Positions 8,011-16,789 of a DNA stretch of 64,000 bases are shown here, piece by piece (positions within the stretch are counted from its first letter, which is position 1; every line of letters begins with the position of its first letter). Position numbers and translations under genes: made by a program. Source of the stretch: Bosea sp. NBC_00550 (GTDB lineage Bacteria > Pseudomonadota > Alphaproteobacteria > Rhizobiales > Beijerinckiaceae); the NCBI RefSeq assembly GCF_026020075.1, contig NZ_CP102772.1:3570501-3634500 (forward strand), in the 5' to 3' direction. The notes beneath the pieces are model-generated. The model was given only the letters and a program-made list of their open reading frames with translations. It did not search any database and was not told the DNA's origin.

Positions 8011-8864
8011 CAGTGCCCCTCCTCGGAGAGGATCGACGAGCCGCCCCTGACCTTCGACAGCAACATGGCGGCGACCGCCGCGGCGGTGACCAGCAGCACC
8101 GCGACCGCCGAGGCCATCGGCCAGTTGAGCGCCTCGCGAGTGTAGAAATCGACGAGATTGGCGAACATCATGTCCTGCCGCCCGCCGAGCAGAGCCGGGA
8201 TGATGTAGAAACCAAGGCTCAGGATGAAGACGAGCAGCGCACCGGCCATCACGCCCGGCAGACTGAGTGGGAGCGTGACCCGAAGGAAGATCCTGAGCTT
8301 TCCCGCTCCCATGATGGCGGCTGCCTTCGCCAATTCCGGTGGCTGGCTGCGCAGGCTCGTCAGGATCGGAAAGACGAAGAACGGGATGAGGAAATGGCTC
8401 ATGCCGACCATCACGCCGAAGCGATTGAACAGCATCTTCACCGGGGCGATGCCGAAGGCACCGAGCATCTGGTTGATGATCCCGGCCTGTCCGAGCAGCA
8501 CCATGAAGGAGAAGCTCTTGACCAGCGAACTCGTCCAAAACGGCACGAGCACAAGGATCATGTAGAGCGCGCGTCGCCGCGGCGACTGTTTCGCCAGGAA
8601 ATAGGCGATCGGGTAGGCCAGCAGCAGCGAGAAGACGGTCGCGCTGACACTGACCTCGAGCGTCGTATAGGCAACGCGCAGGAACAGCGGCGTCGAGAAG
8701 ATCTTGGCATAGGCCTGGAATGTCAGCCCATCGCCGTTCTCCTGCTGCAGGCTCTGCCGCAGGACGCTGAACAGCGGAAAGGCGAAGAGCAGGGCCATGA
8801 ACAGCGCCGCCGGCATCGCATAAGCCGCGTCTCGGAAATGCGCCTTGGTTGCGCGAAGCTGCAT
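8010..8864 (-). CDS. ABC transporter permease, PotB-like
   Basis: 284 residues from the chosen ATG (MQLRATKAHF); an ATG 12 codons further upstream is possible. A first hydrophobic helix (AALFMALLFAFPLFSV) is followed by a periplasmic loop and five more helices. The EAA loop is AKAAAIMGAGKLRIFLRVTLP near residue 205. It is the first permease of the operon and pairs with the PotC-like subunit to form the transmembrane channel. The binding protein is encoded 106 bases upstream on the same strand. Confidence 0.92.
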   Translation of the reverse strand: MQLRATKAHFRDAAYAMPAALFMALLFAFPLFSVLRQSLQQENGDGLTFQAYAKIFSTPLFLRVAYTTLEVSVSATVFSLLLAYPIAYFLAKQSPRRRALYMILVLVPFWTSSLVKSFSFMVLLGQAGIINQMLGAFGIAPVKMLFNRFGVMVGMSHFLIPFFVFPILTSLRSQPPELAKAAAIMGAGKLRIFLRVTLPLSLPGVMAGALLVFILSLGFYIIPALLGGRQDMMFANLVDFYTREALNWPMASAVAVLLVTAAAVAAMLLSKVRGGSSILSEEGH

Positions 8865-8970
8865 GTAAGAACCCCGACCGATCACCTGCCGCGCCGGCAA
8901 CGTAAGCGTTCCGCAAGGGAGTTCGCTACGCGCCGGGCGGTCGTCTCAAGGACTTCGACCCCCCGATGGG

Positions 8971-10020
8971 TCAGGTCAGCAGCCATTCCTTGAAGCGGGT
9001 ATTGAGCTCCTCGATCCGGCTGTCCCACCAGGTCGCGTTGACGAACAGATTATCGGGGTCTGCAATGTTCGGCAGCCATTTCCGCGTCGCCGGATCGACC
9101 TTCGCCAAAGCGTCGGCATAGGTCGGTGCGTCGCCCGACAGATTGGACAGCTCGACCTGCCGGTCCTTGTCCATCGTGAAGGCGAGGAAGCGCATCGCCG
9201 CGTCGCGATTCTTGGTGCCCTTCAATGCGCCGATCCAGCCGATGCCGAGGATGTTCTGCTTGAAGGAGTAGTCGATCGGCACATTCGCCGCCTGGAGATC
9301 TTTGACGCGCGTCGTGTAGGTGTAGGTGAAATCGGTTTCGTTGCCCTGGATGAGCGAAACCGTCTGCGCGGTCTGGGCGATCCAGTGCGAAACGTGCGGC
9401 TTGATCCGCTCGAGCGCCTTGAAGGCCCGATCGATATCGCAGGGATAGACCTGGGACGCCGGCACACCGTCACCCATCAAGGCGATCTCGAGCGTATCCG
9501 TCACCCGGTTGCGCAAGCCGCGGCGGCCGGGAAATCCCTTCGCATCCCAGAATTCGGGCCAGGTCTTCGGGGCCTTGCCACCCAGCCGATTGGTCGGGAA
9601 GGCGATGCCGGCAGCATAGACGGTGCCGCCCACGGCATACTCGTGCTTCGACTGCGGAATGGCGTCGGCGCGGTTGACGATGCTCTCATCGACTTTTTCA
9701 AGCAGGCCGAGTCTTGCTGCTGCGGGAACCCAGGCGTCATTGAGATCGGTGATGTCCCATTCGACATCCTTGCGTTCGACCTGCGCCTTCATCTTCGCGA
9801 GATCGGGGCCCGAGGCGGTCACGATCTCGATGCCGGTCGCCTTGGTGAAGGGATCGTAGAGCGCCTTGCGCTTGGCATCGCCCATGGCACCGCCGGAGTT
9901 CACGATGACGAGACGTTTGCCCTGCGCCCAGCCGGGGCGGATATAGGCGGGGCTGGCGATGGCGCCGGCGGCGAGGCCACCGATCACGGAGCGGCGGGAA
10001 AGCGGCTGCAGGTCCGGCAT
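8971..10020 (-). CDS. ABC transporter periplasmic solute-binding protein (PotD/polyamine-type)
   Basis: 349 residues. The N terminus has a twin-arginine leader (LSRRSVIGG, hydrophobic stretch, then A-Q-G cleavage region) and the mature protein starts RLVIVNSGGAMGDAK. The rest matches the type-2 periplasmic binding fold of the spermidine/putrescine group, including WDITDLNDAW, TDTLEIALMGDG and FTYTYTTRVKDL. AGGGGAT lies upstream of the start. It should capture the substrate in the periplasm and deliver it to the two permeases. The adjoining amidase and amino-acid enzymes suggest an amide or amino-acid derivative as cargo. A truncated paralogue lies at 5794-6054. Confidence 0.9.
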   Translation of the reverse strand: MPDLQPLSRRSVIGGLAAGAIASPAYIRPGWAQGKRLVIVNSGGAMGDAKRKALYDPFTKATGIEIVTASGPDLAKMKAQVERKDVEWDITDLNDAWVPAAARLGLLEKVDESIVNRADAIPQSKHEYAVGGTVYAAGIAFPTNRLGGKAPKTWPEFWDAKGFPGRRGLRNRVTDTLEIALMGDGVPASQVYPCDIDRAFKALERIKPHVSHWIAQTAQTVSLIQGNETDFTYTYTTRVKDLQAANVPIDYSFKQNILGIGWIGALKGTKNRDAAMRFLAFTMDKDRQVELSNLSGDAPTYADALAKVDPATRKWLPNIADPDNLFVNATWWDSRIEELNTRFKEWLLT

Positions 10021-10135
10021 TTTACGATCCCCTGTTTTTTGTTTGATGCCGCAGGTTCTCGCGGCACGGCATCGAAATCCATGGGCCGAATGATGGCTCT
10101 CGGCGGCATAAGCGACAATTCGCCGACGATAGCCG

Positions 10136-11500
10136 TCAGATTGACGGCCATGTTGCAGCTAGCGTTCCCCTGCCCTCTTGTTCGTCGATCGCCGGTGACA
10201 GCAGCTCGGCCAGCGCCAAAAGCGCCATATCGTCGAGACGCAGCCCGATCAGGCTGACACCGACGGGCATCCCGCCGGGACCTCGGCCAGCAGGGATGCC
10301 GACGCAAGGCGCGTGCAGGATCGACCAGTAGCCGTTGAATACCGAACTGCCGGTGTTCTCCAGCCCGACCGGCGCCTCGCCCGGCGCGCTCGGCGTCAAA
10401 ACGACGTCGAGGTCCGGCCCGAACAGATCGTCGAATAGAAGGCGGCAGCGATCGGCCACCCCATAGGCTTCGCGCAGGCGCGCCTTGGTCAGGCCCCGTC
10501 GATTTTCCGCCTGTTCGCGCAACGGGAGCGCCAGACGCTCCGGAGCGGCGAGCCATTCGGGCTGGAAGGCCCTGCCGCCTTCGCTGTAGTAGATGTCGAG
10601 ATAGGCCTGGAATAAGTCTTCGAACGCAGCCGGCAGGAGAAGGTCCTCGACGATCGCCCCGGCTCCGGCCAGCCGCGCCGCCGTCGTCAGGAGGGTCGCT
10701 TCTCCAGCCGGCTCGATCTTGCTCCATGATGGTGTCCGGCACAGCCCGATCCGCAATCCGCGAATGTCGCGCGCCGATGGCGGATCTTCGGCCAGGAAGC
10801 CGAAGGCGCTCGCGACGAGGCGCAGATCCGCGGCCGAACGGCCATACCAACCGATCGTGTCCATCGAACCGGCATTCATCTTGAGGCCCTCGCGGCTGAC
10901 GGCGCCCCAGCTCGGCTTGAAAGCGTAGATTCCGGTGAAGGATGCCGGCCGCAGGTGCGAGCCGATCGTCTGCGATCCGAAGGCAAGCGGTACGTGGAAA
11001 TCCGCGACGGCCGCGGCCGATCCGGAGGACGAGCCGCCCGGCGTCCGCGACAGGTCATGCGGATTGCGCGTCAGCGCCTTTCGCCCATTGGCCGCGAATT
11101 CGACCGTGTCGGTTTTGCCGAGAATGAGGCCGCCGCAGTGCCGGACCGTTGCCACGCAAGGGGCGTCTCGGCCGGCTTGGGTCCCGTGATAGATGGCTGA
11201 ATTCTGCGTCGTCGGCAGGTCGATGGTGTCGAAGACGTCCTTCACGCCCCAGGGCAAGCCATGGAGAGCGTGGCGGGCAGGCGTCTTGTCGATCTCTCGC
11301 GCGGCGCGCAACGCCCGTTCCGGCTCGATATGGAGCCTGGCGCGAATGTCGCCATCCCGCTTCTCGATGCGCGTGAGGCAGGAGCGCAGCAGTTCTTCGC
11401 AGCCGAGACGGCGGGACCGTATGCTTGCCGCGGCAACGCTCGCCGTCAGAAGGCAGGGCTCCGTGGCCACATCGGGGTGGGATAAGGCGTCTGCCGTCAT
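10136..11500 (-). CDS. Amidase (amidase-signature family)
   Basis: 454 residues. The Ser-cis-Ser-Lys machinery is visible: lysine in PWGVKDVFD near residue 82, the glycine/serine-rich TPGGSSSGSAAAVA, and the nucleophile region GSQTIGSHLRPASFTG, which keeps the serine although the usual GGS is IGS. It hydrolyses a carboxamide or a related C-N bond. The start at 11500 is preceded by GAGAGGA. The gene lies between the ABC importer and the Lrp regulator, so it probably converts an imported amide before the downstream aminotransferase and oxidase act. The natural substrate is unknown. Confidence 0.88.
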   Translation of the reverse strand: MTADALSHPDVATEPCLLTASVAAASIRSRRLGCEELLRSCLTRIEKRDGDIRARLHIEPERALRAAREIDKTPARHALHGLPWGVKDVFDTIDLPTTQNSAIYHGTQAGRDAPCVATVRHCGGLILGKTDTVEFAANGRKALTRNPHDLSRTPGGSSSGSAAAVADFHVPLAFGSQTIGSHLRPASFTGIYAFKPSWGAVSREGLKMNAGSMDTIGWYGRSAADLRLVASAFGFLAEDPPSARDIRGLRIGLCRTPSWSKIEPAGEATLLTTAARLAGAGAIVEDLLLPAAFEDLFQAYLDIYYSEGGRAFQPEWLAAPERLALPLREQAENRRGLTKARLREAYGVADRCRLLFDDLFGPDLDVVLTPSAPGEAPVGLENTGSSVFNGYWSILHAPCVGIPAGRGPGGMPVGVSLIGLRLDDMALLALAELLSPAIDEQEGRGTLAATWPSI

Positions 11501-11609
11501 AGAACAATCCTCTCCAACGTCGTGTTTGGCCCTGCCCGGCGGGCACCAGATTCGGTCCTGCGCATGCAGCGGTTCCGCAGAGCCGCACTCCGCGGCATGA
11601 CAGCGATGT

Positions 11610-12113
11610 TCAGCCGAACTCGCCGCGTCCAAGCGCCGTCGCCTGCTTGGTCGCGAGCGTCGAGGGCTCGGAATGGCTGTGATCGAATGCCGTCGAGAGG
11701 ACCATGATCGAACGCAGCCTTTCGATGCCGGCGATATCGCCTATGCTGTCGAGAACCGGCTGGACATCTTCCATATGAGCCACGCGAATGCGGCAGATCA
11801 GCTCGAAATCCCCGCTCGTCGCCTGGCAGAGAACGATTTCCGGGAATTCCCGCAACTGGTCGATGACCGTCTTGGCCTTGCGATGGGCGGTCGCGATCAG
11901 GACGACGGCTTCGACATATTGATTGAACGGGTCGCGCCGCAGCACGACGGAATAGCCGGCGATCGTGCCGTTACGCTCCATGCGCGAGATTCGCTCCTGC
12001 ACGGTCGTGCGGGCAATGCCGAGCTTGCGCGCGAGCGTGGCGACAGTGGCCCTCGCATTGGTCTGGAGCAGCGCCAGAAGGCGCCGGTCGGTCGCATCGT
12101 TGTCCCGTGCCAT
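11610..12113 (-). CDS. Lrp/AsnC family transcriptional regulator
   Basis: 167 residues from the ATG at 12113. The N-terminal winged HTH contains LARKLGIARTTVQERISRM (about residues 28-46). The C-terminal RAM/AsnC ligand domain holds GDFELICRIRV and a long C-terminal tail. Lrp-family proteins sense amino acids and often regulate neighbouring catabolic genes. It is transcribed divergently from the deacylase-aminotransferase-aldolase operon across 133 bases, so it is the probable local regulator. An inverted repeat at 12203-12232 is a candidate operator. A longer in-frame start exists but lacks support. Confidence 0.9.
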   Translation of the reverse strand: MARDNDATDRRLLALLQTNARATVATLARKLGIARTTVQERISRMERNGTIAGYSVVLRRDPFNQYVEAVVLIATAHRKAKTVIDQLREFPEIVLCQATSGDFELICRIRVAHMEDVQPVLDSIGDIAGIERLRSIMVLSTAFDHSHSEPSTLATKQATALGRGEFG

Positions 12114-12202
12114 GAGCTTCTCACGAACCCGATGGCTCAGCGTAACGTGCAACTGGGCGATGCAAAAGCCGCTCTGTAAAATGTGCCGGACAACTCCGTC
12201 AT

Positions 12203-12232
12203 TTCGACGGATTATCAGCTGGAATTGTCGAA
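12203..12232. promoter_or_regulatory. Candidate Lrp-type operator in the divergent intergenic region
   Basis: TTCGAC and GTCGAA form a perfect 6-base inverted repeat separated by 18 bases of AT-richer sequence. It lies between the Lrp-type regulator gene (start 12113, minus) and the deacylase gene (start 12247, plus). Assignment as an operator is inference from symmetry and position only. Confidence 0.3.
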
Positions 12233-12246
12233 TTGGAGCCTGTCGC

Positions 12247-13443
12247 ATGAAACGGACGCGTGGTGGATTTCAAGCATCGAACCAGGGTGTTTCGACTGCC
12301 GTGACAAACGTTGTCGCCGATCGCATTTTCGGGCTGACCGAAGACCTTCCGACCACCGGCCGGCATGCCGGCTTCGTGAAGATCCCCTACTCGTCGGATC
12401 GCTCGGCCTATGGCTTCGTGCCGGTGCCGCTCGCGATCGTCGGCGGCGGTACAGGGCCGACGCTGCTTCTCCTGTCCGGTATCTTCGGCGACGAGATCGA
12501 CACGCAGATCGCGGTGGCCCGGCTGCTGAGATCGCTAGACCCGGACACCATGAATGGCCGGGTCATCGCGATGACCATGGCGAACCTGCCGGCTGCGGCG
12601 GCCGGGACCCGGCATTCGCCGATCGACGGCCGGAACCTGAACAAATCGTTTCCGGGCGATGTTTTCGGCACGCCGACCAGCATGATCGCCGATTATATCG
12701 AGCGCCACCTGATGTCGCTGTCGGATCTGGTGCTGGACCTGCACAGCGACGGGCAGTCGCTGCGATATTTGCCGAGCGCGACCTTGGTCGATCACCCGGA
12801 TCCGGAAATACAGGGCCGGCGACTAGCCATGGCCCGTGCGTTCGGAGCGGACAACCTGCTTCGCTTCCGCAGCTTCGAGGATCGGAGCACCTCTGGTGCA
12901 GCGCGCCGCGCCGGCGCGACGCGGATCGGCACGGAAATCGGTGGGCCGACCCCTATCGAGACGATCATGGCGGGCATCATGCGCCTGCTCAATTGGGCGG
13001 GCATGATCGCTGGACCGGCTCCGGCAGCAGGCGAGGCGCGCCTGCTCCTGAACCAGCGTGAGGACGATTTCGTCTACGCCCTGGCTAATGGCATATTCGA
13101 GCCGGCGGCGCAGCTCGGCGACGTCGTGGCAGCCGGTGACCTTGCCGGGCATATCCACGACCTGACCCGCCCCTTCGCGACACCGGTAGCCGTCATCTTT
13201 GCCGCCCCCGGAATCGTGGTCTGCACGCGCGGCCGGGGGCATGCGGCACGGGGCGACTGCTTGATGCATCTCGCGATCGAAGCCGACGCCGAAGCCTTGG
13301 CCGAGCGAGACGAAGCTGCCGGGTTGCGCTGGTTGAGCACGCAGATCGCCACGCCTGCGAAGCGCCCCGGCGCTGCCATGCCGCGCAAGCCATCGGCCAA
13401 GGCCGACCGAAAGCCAGACAAGAAGACACGTCACAAGGAATGA
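12247..13443 (+). CDS. Succinylglutamate desuccinylase/aspartoacylase family protein with altered zinc site
   Basis: 398 residues of the M14-like deacylase family that removes acyl groups from amino acids (AstE, aspartoacylase, DoeB). The usual zinc motif G-x-H-G-D-E reads G-I-F80-G-D-E83, so the first histidine ligand is phenylalanine. The second ligand E83, the third H166 (LDLHSDG) and the C-terminal catalytic glutamate (GTEIGG) remain. The NRxFPG motif is NKSFPG. The C terminus is a Lys/Arg-rich tail. It starts an operon with the aminotransferase (4-base overlap). Substrate unknown; activity may be altered. Confidence 0.82.
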   Translation: MKRTRGGFQASNQGVSTAVTNVVADRIFGLTEDLPTTGRHAGFVKIPYSSDRSAYGFVPVPLAIVGGGTGPTLLLLSGIFGDEIDTQIAVARLLRSLDPDTMNGRVIAMTMANLPAAAAGTRHSPIDGRNLNKSFPGDVFGTPTSMIADYIERHLMSLSDLVLDLHSDGQSLRYLPSATLVDHPDPEIQGRRLAMARAFGADNLLRFRSFEDRSTSGAARRAGATRIGTEIGGPTPIETIMAGIMRLLNWAGMIAGPAPAAGEARLLLNQREDDFVYALANGIFEPAAQLGDVVAAGDLAGHIHDLTRPFATPVAVIFAAPGIVVCTRGRGHAARGDCLMHLAIEADAEALAERDEAAGLRWLSTQIATPAKRPGAAMPRKPSAKADRKPDKKTRHKE

Positions 13444-14657
13444 AGGTCATGACGCAGATGCCAGCCTATCGCTGGGCGGAAAGAGCCCAGAACACCGTCG
13501 CCTCGGCGGCGCCCGCAACGGCGCATGGGAACACGATCCAGCTCGGCGGCGGCTATGGCTTCCCGGATGAGCTGCCCGACATCGTCACTGAGGCGATCGA
13601 GGCCGGCAATGCGCGCGAGGAGACGCTCCAATACGGCCCGCTCTACGGACTGGACGATCTGCGCGACGCAATCGTCGACTACCTACGCGATGACGGTATT
13701 ACCGCCGTTCGCGAGAACATCCTCATCGTCAACGGCGCCAAGCACGGGCTCGATCTCGCCTGCCGCGTCTTTCTCGAGCAGGGCGATGCGGTGATCGTCG
13801 CCGCTCCCAGTTATCTCACGGCGATCTCGATCCTGAAGGCAGCGGAAGCGAGCTTCATCTCCATTCCCCAGGATGAGGAGGGCATGCAGACCGAAATCCT
13901 GGAACAGACCCTGCTGGAGCGCCGCGACAGCGGCCTGCCCATGCCGAAATTCCTTTTCGACATTCCCGATTTCCACAATCCCAGCGGTATCACCATGTCC
14001 GCCGCTCGACGTGTGAAGCTGGTGGAACTGGCCGAGACCTTCGATTTCATCATCATCGAAGATGACCCCTATCGCCGCATCCGCTTCGAGGGCGAACCCG
14101 TTCCGCCGATCAAGACCTTCGACAAGACGGGCCGCGTCATCGGGCTGGGGACCGTTTCGAAGATCCTCGCACCGGGGCTGCGCATCGGCTGGGTCAATGC
14201 CGACCCGGCGATCGTCCGGCGCATGGCCGCCCATAAGTCGGACCATGGTACCAGCCCATTGCTACAGCGGATCGTCGCGCAGCTCTTCCAGAACGGAAAG
14301 GTCGCCCACCATATCGAGTCGCTGTCGCATATCCTGCGCGAGCACCGCGACGCTATGGTCGAGGCCCTCGAGCACAACCTGCCGGGCGCCAAGGTGCGCA
14401 AGCCGAGTGGCGGCTACTTCCTCTGGGTTGAGCTGCCCGAGAACGTCGATGCCGACGAACTCGTCCGCCGGGCGGGGAAGGAAGGCGTTGCAATCTTCAC
14501 CGGCAAGCTATGCTTCGCCGATGAGCCTCCAGGCCAGTTCCTGCGGTTGGCCTACAGCTTCAGCACGCCGAGCAAGATCACCGAGGGCGTGAAGCGGATC
14601 GGGCGGGTCTATGCCGCCATGCGCACGGATGCCACGGAGACGCGCGTCGCGGTGTGA
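13440..14657 (+). CDS. PLP-dependent aminotransferase, 2-aminoadipate/MocR catalytic-domain type
   Basis: 405 residues of the fold-type I aminotransferase class I/II family. The PLP lysine is K241 in TVSKILAPGLRIGW. Other hallmarks are LQYGPLYGLDDLRDAI near the N terminus, NGAKHGLDL for phosphate binding, DFHNPSG and EDDPYRRIRF. There is no GntR DNA-binding domain, so it is an enzyme like LysN rather than a MocR regulator. The start overlaps the deacylase stop (ATGA); an ATG three codons later is possible. It probably transaminates the amino acid released by the upstream deacylase or the amidase. Confidence 0.9.
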   Translation: MKVMTQMPAYRWAERAQNTVASAAPATAHGNTIQLGGGYGFPDELPDIVTEAIEAGNAREETLQYGPLYGLDDLRDAIVDYLRDDGITAVRENILIVNGAKHGLDLACRVFLEQGDAVIVAAPSYLTAISILKAAEASFISIPQDEEGMQTEILEQTLLERRDSGLPMPKFLFDIPDFHNPSGITMSAARRVKLVELAETFDFIIIEDDPYRRIRFEGEPVPPIKTFDKTGRVIGLGTVSKILAPGLRIGWVNADPAIVRRMAAHKSDHGTSPLLQRIVAQLFQNGKVAHHIESLSHILREHRDAMVEALEHNLPGAKVRKPSGGYFLWVELPENVDADELVRRAGKEGVAIFTGKLCFADEPPGQFLRLAYSFSTPSKITEGVKRIGRVYAAMRTDATETRVAV

Positions 14658-15712
14658 TCTCGGTGGATATCCGTATCGATCTCGGCAGCGACACGGCGAC
14701 GAAGCCGAGCAAGGCCATGCTCGGCTTCATGCTGGATTGCCCTGTCGGAGACGACCAGAAGCAGGAAGACCCCACGGTCAACCGCCTCCAGTTCCAGGTC
14801 GCCGAGCTGCTCGGCATGGAGGCGGCCCTTTTTCTGCCATCGGCGACGATGGCCAACGCGATCGCGCTCAAGGTCCATACACGGCCGGGGGACGAGGTGA
14901 TCGTCGAGGCGGGCGCTCATTTCGTTACCGCCGAAGCCGGCGGCCCGGCCTTCCTGTCGGGCGTGATGATGAGCCGGCTGGATGGAAGGCGCGGCATATT
15001 CGACGATGGCCAGGTCGAGCGGGCCATCCGTCCGGACGGGCCGCATTATCCACCCACGAGCCTGGTCTGCGTCGAGCAGACCACCAATCTGGGCGGCGGA
15101 GCCGTCTGGCCGCAGGAGCGGCTGCGGAAGATCGTCGCGATCGCCCGCCAATACCGGCTCGCGACCCATATGGACGGCGCCCGGCTGATGAACGCCGTGG
15201 TCGCATCCGGCGTCCCCGCGCATCTCCATGCGCGGGGCTTCGACTCGGTGACTCTCTGCTTGAGCAAGGGCCTGGGTTGCCCGGTCGGCGCGTTGCTGGC
15301 GGGTGGAGAAGCGTTCATCCGGGAGGCGCGCCGCTACAAGCACCTCTTCGGCGGAGCGATGCGCCAGGCCGGCGTGATTGCGGGCGCTGGCTTGTTCGCG
15401 CTCGTCAACAATATCGAGCGGCTGTCTGAGGATCACGAGAACGCGCGGCTGCTCGCGACAATGTTGTCCGAAATTCCCGGCATCGCCATCGACCCATCCG
15501 GTGTCGAGACCAACATCGTCTTCTTCGATGTGGCCGGGACCGGCCTGTCGGGCCAGGAGCTGGTAGATGCGCTACGCCTGCGCGGTACGCGGGTAGGGGC
15601 GCGCTGGCGCGGCACCACGATCCGAGCCGTGACCCATTGCGGTGTCAGCCGCGCCGATATCGAGACTGCCGCCAGCCAGATTCGGGAGATCGTCGCCGAG
15701 CGGGTGCGATAG
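14654..15712 (+). CDS. Threonine aldolase family PLP enzyme (first of two)
   Basis: 352 residues, beta-eliminating lyase/threonine aldolase family, fold type I. The GTG start lies inside the stop of the aminotransferase gene (GTGTGA). Motifs seen are DLGSDTATKPS at the N terminus, HFVTAEAGGPAFLSG, HMDGARLMNA and the PLP lysine K205 in CLSKGLGCPVG. The family cleaves beta-hydroxy amino acids into glycine and an aldehyde. It is the last gene of the plus-strand operon and converges with a second, more distant family member 21 bases downstream. The two are not a recent duplication; their sequences differ widely. Confidence 0.9.
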   Translation: MISVDIRIDLGSDTATKPSKAMLGFMLDCPVGDDQKQEDPTVNRLQFQVAELLGMEAALFLPSATMANAIALKVHTRPGDEVIVEAGAHFVTAEAGGPAFLSGVMMSRLDGRRGIFDDGQVERAIRPDGPHYPPTSLVCVEQTTNLGGGAVWPQERLRKIVAIARQYRLATHMDGARLMNAVVASGVPAHLHARGFDSVTLCLSKGLGCPVGALLAGGEAFIREARRYKHLFGGAMRQAGVIAGAGLFALVNNIERLSEDHENARLLATMLSEIPGIAIDPSGVETNIVFFDVAGTGLSGQELVDALRLRGTRVGARWRGTTIRAVTHCGVSRADIETAASQIREIVAERVR

Positions 15713-15733
15713 CGCGCGCAGCGTCGTCTCCGC

Positions 15734-16789
15734 TTATGCCGGCAAAGGTGCGATGGCTGGGTCCAGCGCCGCCCTGACCCGCTCGATCTTGCGCTCGTCG
15801 TCCTGAAAGGACATCACCAGCCGGTGGCGTGTCGGATGGCGGTGATCCCAGGCGCGAAAACGGAAGCCGGACTTCTCCAGCAGGGCCGTCACTGCGGGGG
15901 CGATATCTGCGAAGATCTGGTTGGTCTCGACCGGATGGTTCAGGCGGATGCCAGGCACCCTCTGAAGAATGTCGGCTACGGCCTTCGTCACCTCATTGGC
16001 CTGCCGCGCATTGCGGAGCCAGAGATCGCCGTCGAGAAAGGCGAGAAGCTGGGCCGAGACGTAGCGCATCTTGGACGTCAGCAGGCCGGCGCGTTTCTGC
16101 CGATGAGCGAGATCGCGCGCCAGCACCCGGTCGAAGACGATCACGGCCTCCGCGTTCATCGTGCCGTTCTTGGTCGTGCCAAGGCTGAGCACATCAATGC
16201 CGGCGCGCCAGCTCATCGCTGCCGGACTCGCCTCCAGGGCGACGAGCGCATTGGTGAAGCGGGCGCCGTCCATATGCACGCGCAGTCCCTTCGCGTGGGC
16301 GATCTCCGCCAGGGCCTTTAACTCGGCGATTGTGTAGAGCGTCCCGAATTCCGTCGCCTGGGTCAGCGAGAGAGAGGAGCAGGCATAGTGGTGACGGCTT
16401 GGGCGCATCCGCTCGTCCAACAGCGCGCGGAGATCATCCGCTGCGATCTGGCCGTCGCGACCAGCCATGCCGACCAGCCGCGAGCCGCCGGCATAGAATT
16501 CCGGCGCCCCGCCTTCCGTCGTGAGGATATGTGCTGCCTCGTGGCAGATCGTCTCGCCATAGGGCGGCGTGATCGCCGCGAGGCCGAGCGCGTTGGCGGC
16601 GCTGCCGGTGGTGGCGGAGAAGACAAAGGCATCGTGCTCGAAGATCTCGGAGAAGGCGGCATCGAGCCGCGCACTGTAGCTGTCGTCGCCATAGGCGATA
16701 GCGATGCCTTCGTCGGCGCGTTGCATTGCCACCATGATCTCCGGGCTGACCCCGGCCTGATTGTCGGAGCCGAAGAGAATCTCGGTCAT
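15734..16789 (-). CDS. Threonine aldolase family PLP enzyme (second)
   Basis: 351 residues. The N terminus (FGSDNQAGVSPEIM) is typical of the low-specificity threonine aldolase branch that also includes L-phenylserine aldolase. GDDSYSARLDAAF, the HEAAHILTTEGGAPEF segment, HMDGARFTNAL and the PLP lysine K207 (SLGTTKNGTMNAEA) are present. The start overlaps the stop of the dapB-like gene by 4 bases, so both belong to one minus-strand operon running from the SDR at 20636. Probable retro-aldol cleavage of a beta-hydroxy amino acid. Confidence 0.9.
   Translation of the reverse strand: MTEILFGSDNQAGVSPEIMVAMQRADEGIAIAYGDDSYSARLDAAFSEIFEHDAFVFSATTGSAANALGLAAITPPYGETICHEAAHILTTEGGAPEFYAGGSRLVGMAGRDGQIAADDLRALLDERMRPSRHHYACSSLSLTQATEFGTLYTIAELKALAEIAHAKGLRVHMDGARFTNALVALEASPAAMSWRAGIDVLSLGTTKNGTMNAEAVIVFDRVLARDLAHRQKRAGLLTSKMRYVSAQLLAFLDGDLWLRNARQANEVTKAVADILQRVPGIRLNHPVETNQIFADIAPAVTALLEKSGFRFRAWDHRHPTRHRLVMSFQDDERKIERVRAALDPAIAPLPA

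Noticed and set aside
8013..8993. 326-codon plus-strand frame opposite the PotB-like permease
   Set aside because: The product is a repetitive charged sequence (DHHAE, EEERD type) that mirrors hydrophobic permease codons on the other strand.
14609..15436. Minus-strand frame opposite the first threonine aldolase
   Set aside because: Antisense shadow; no ribosome-binding site and no domain.
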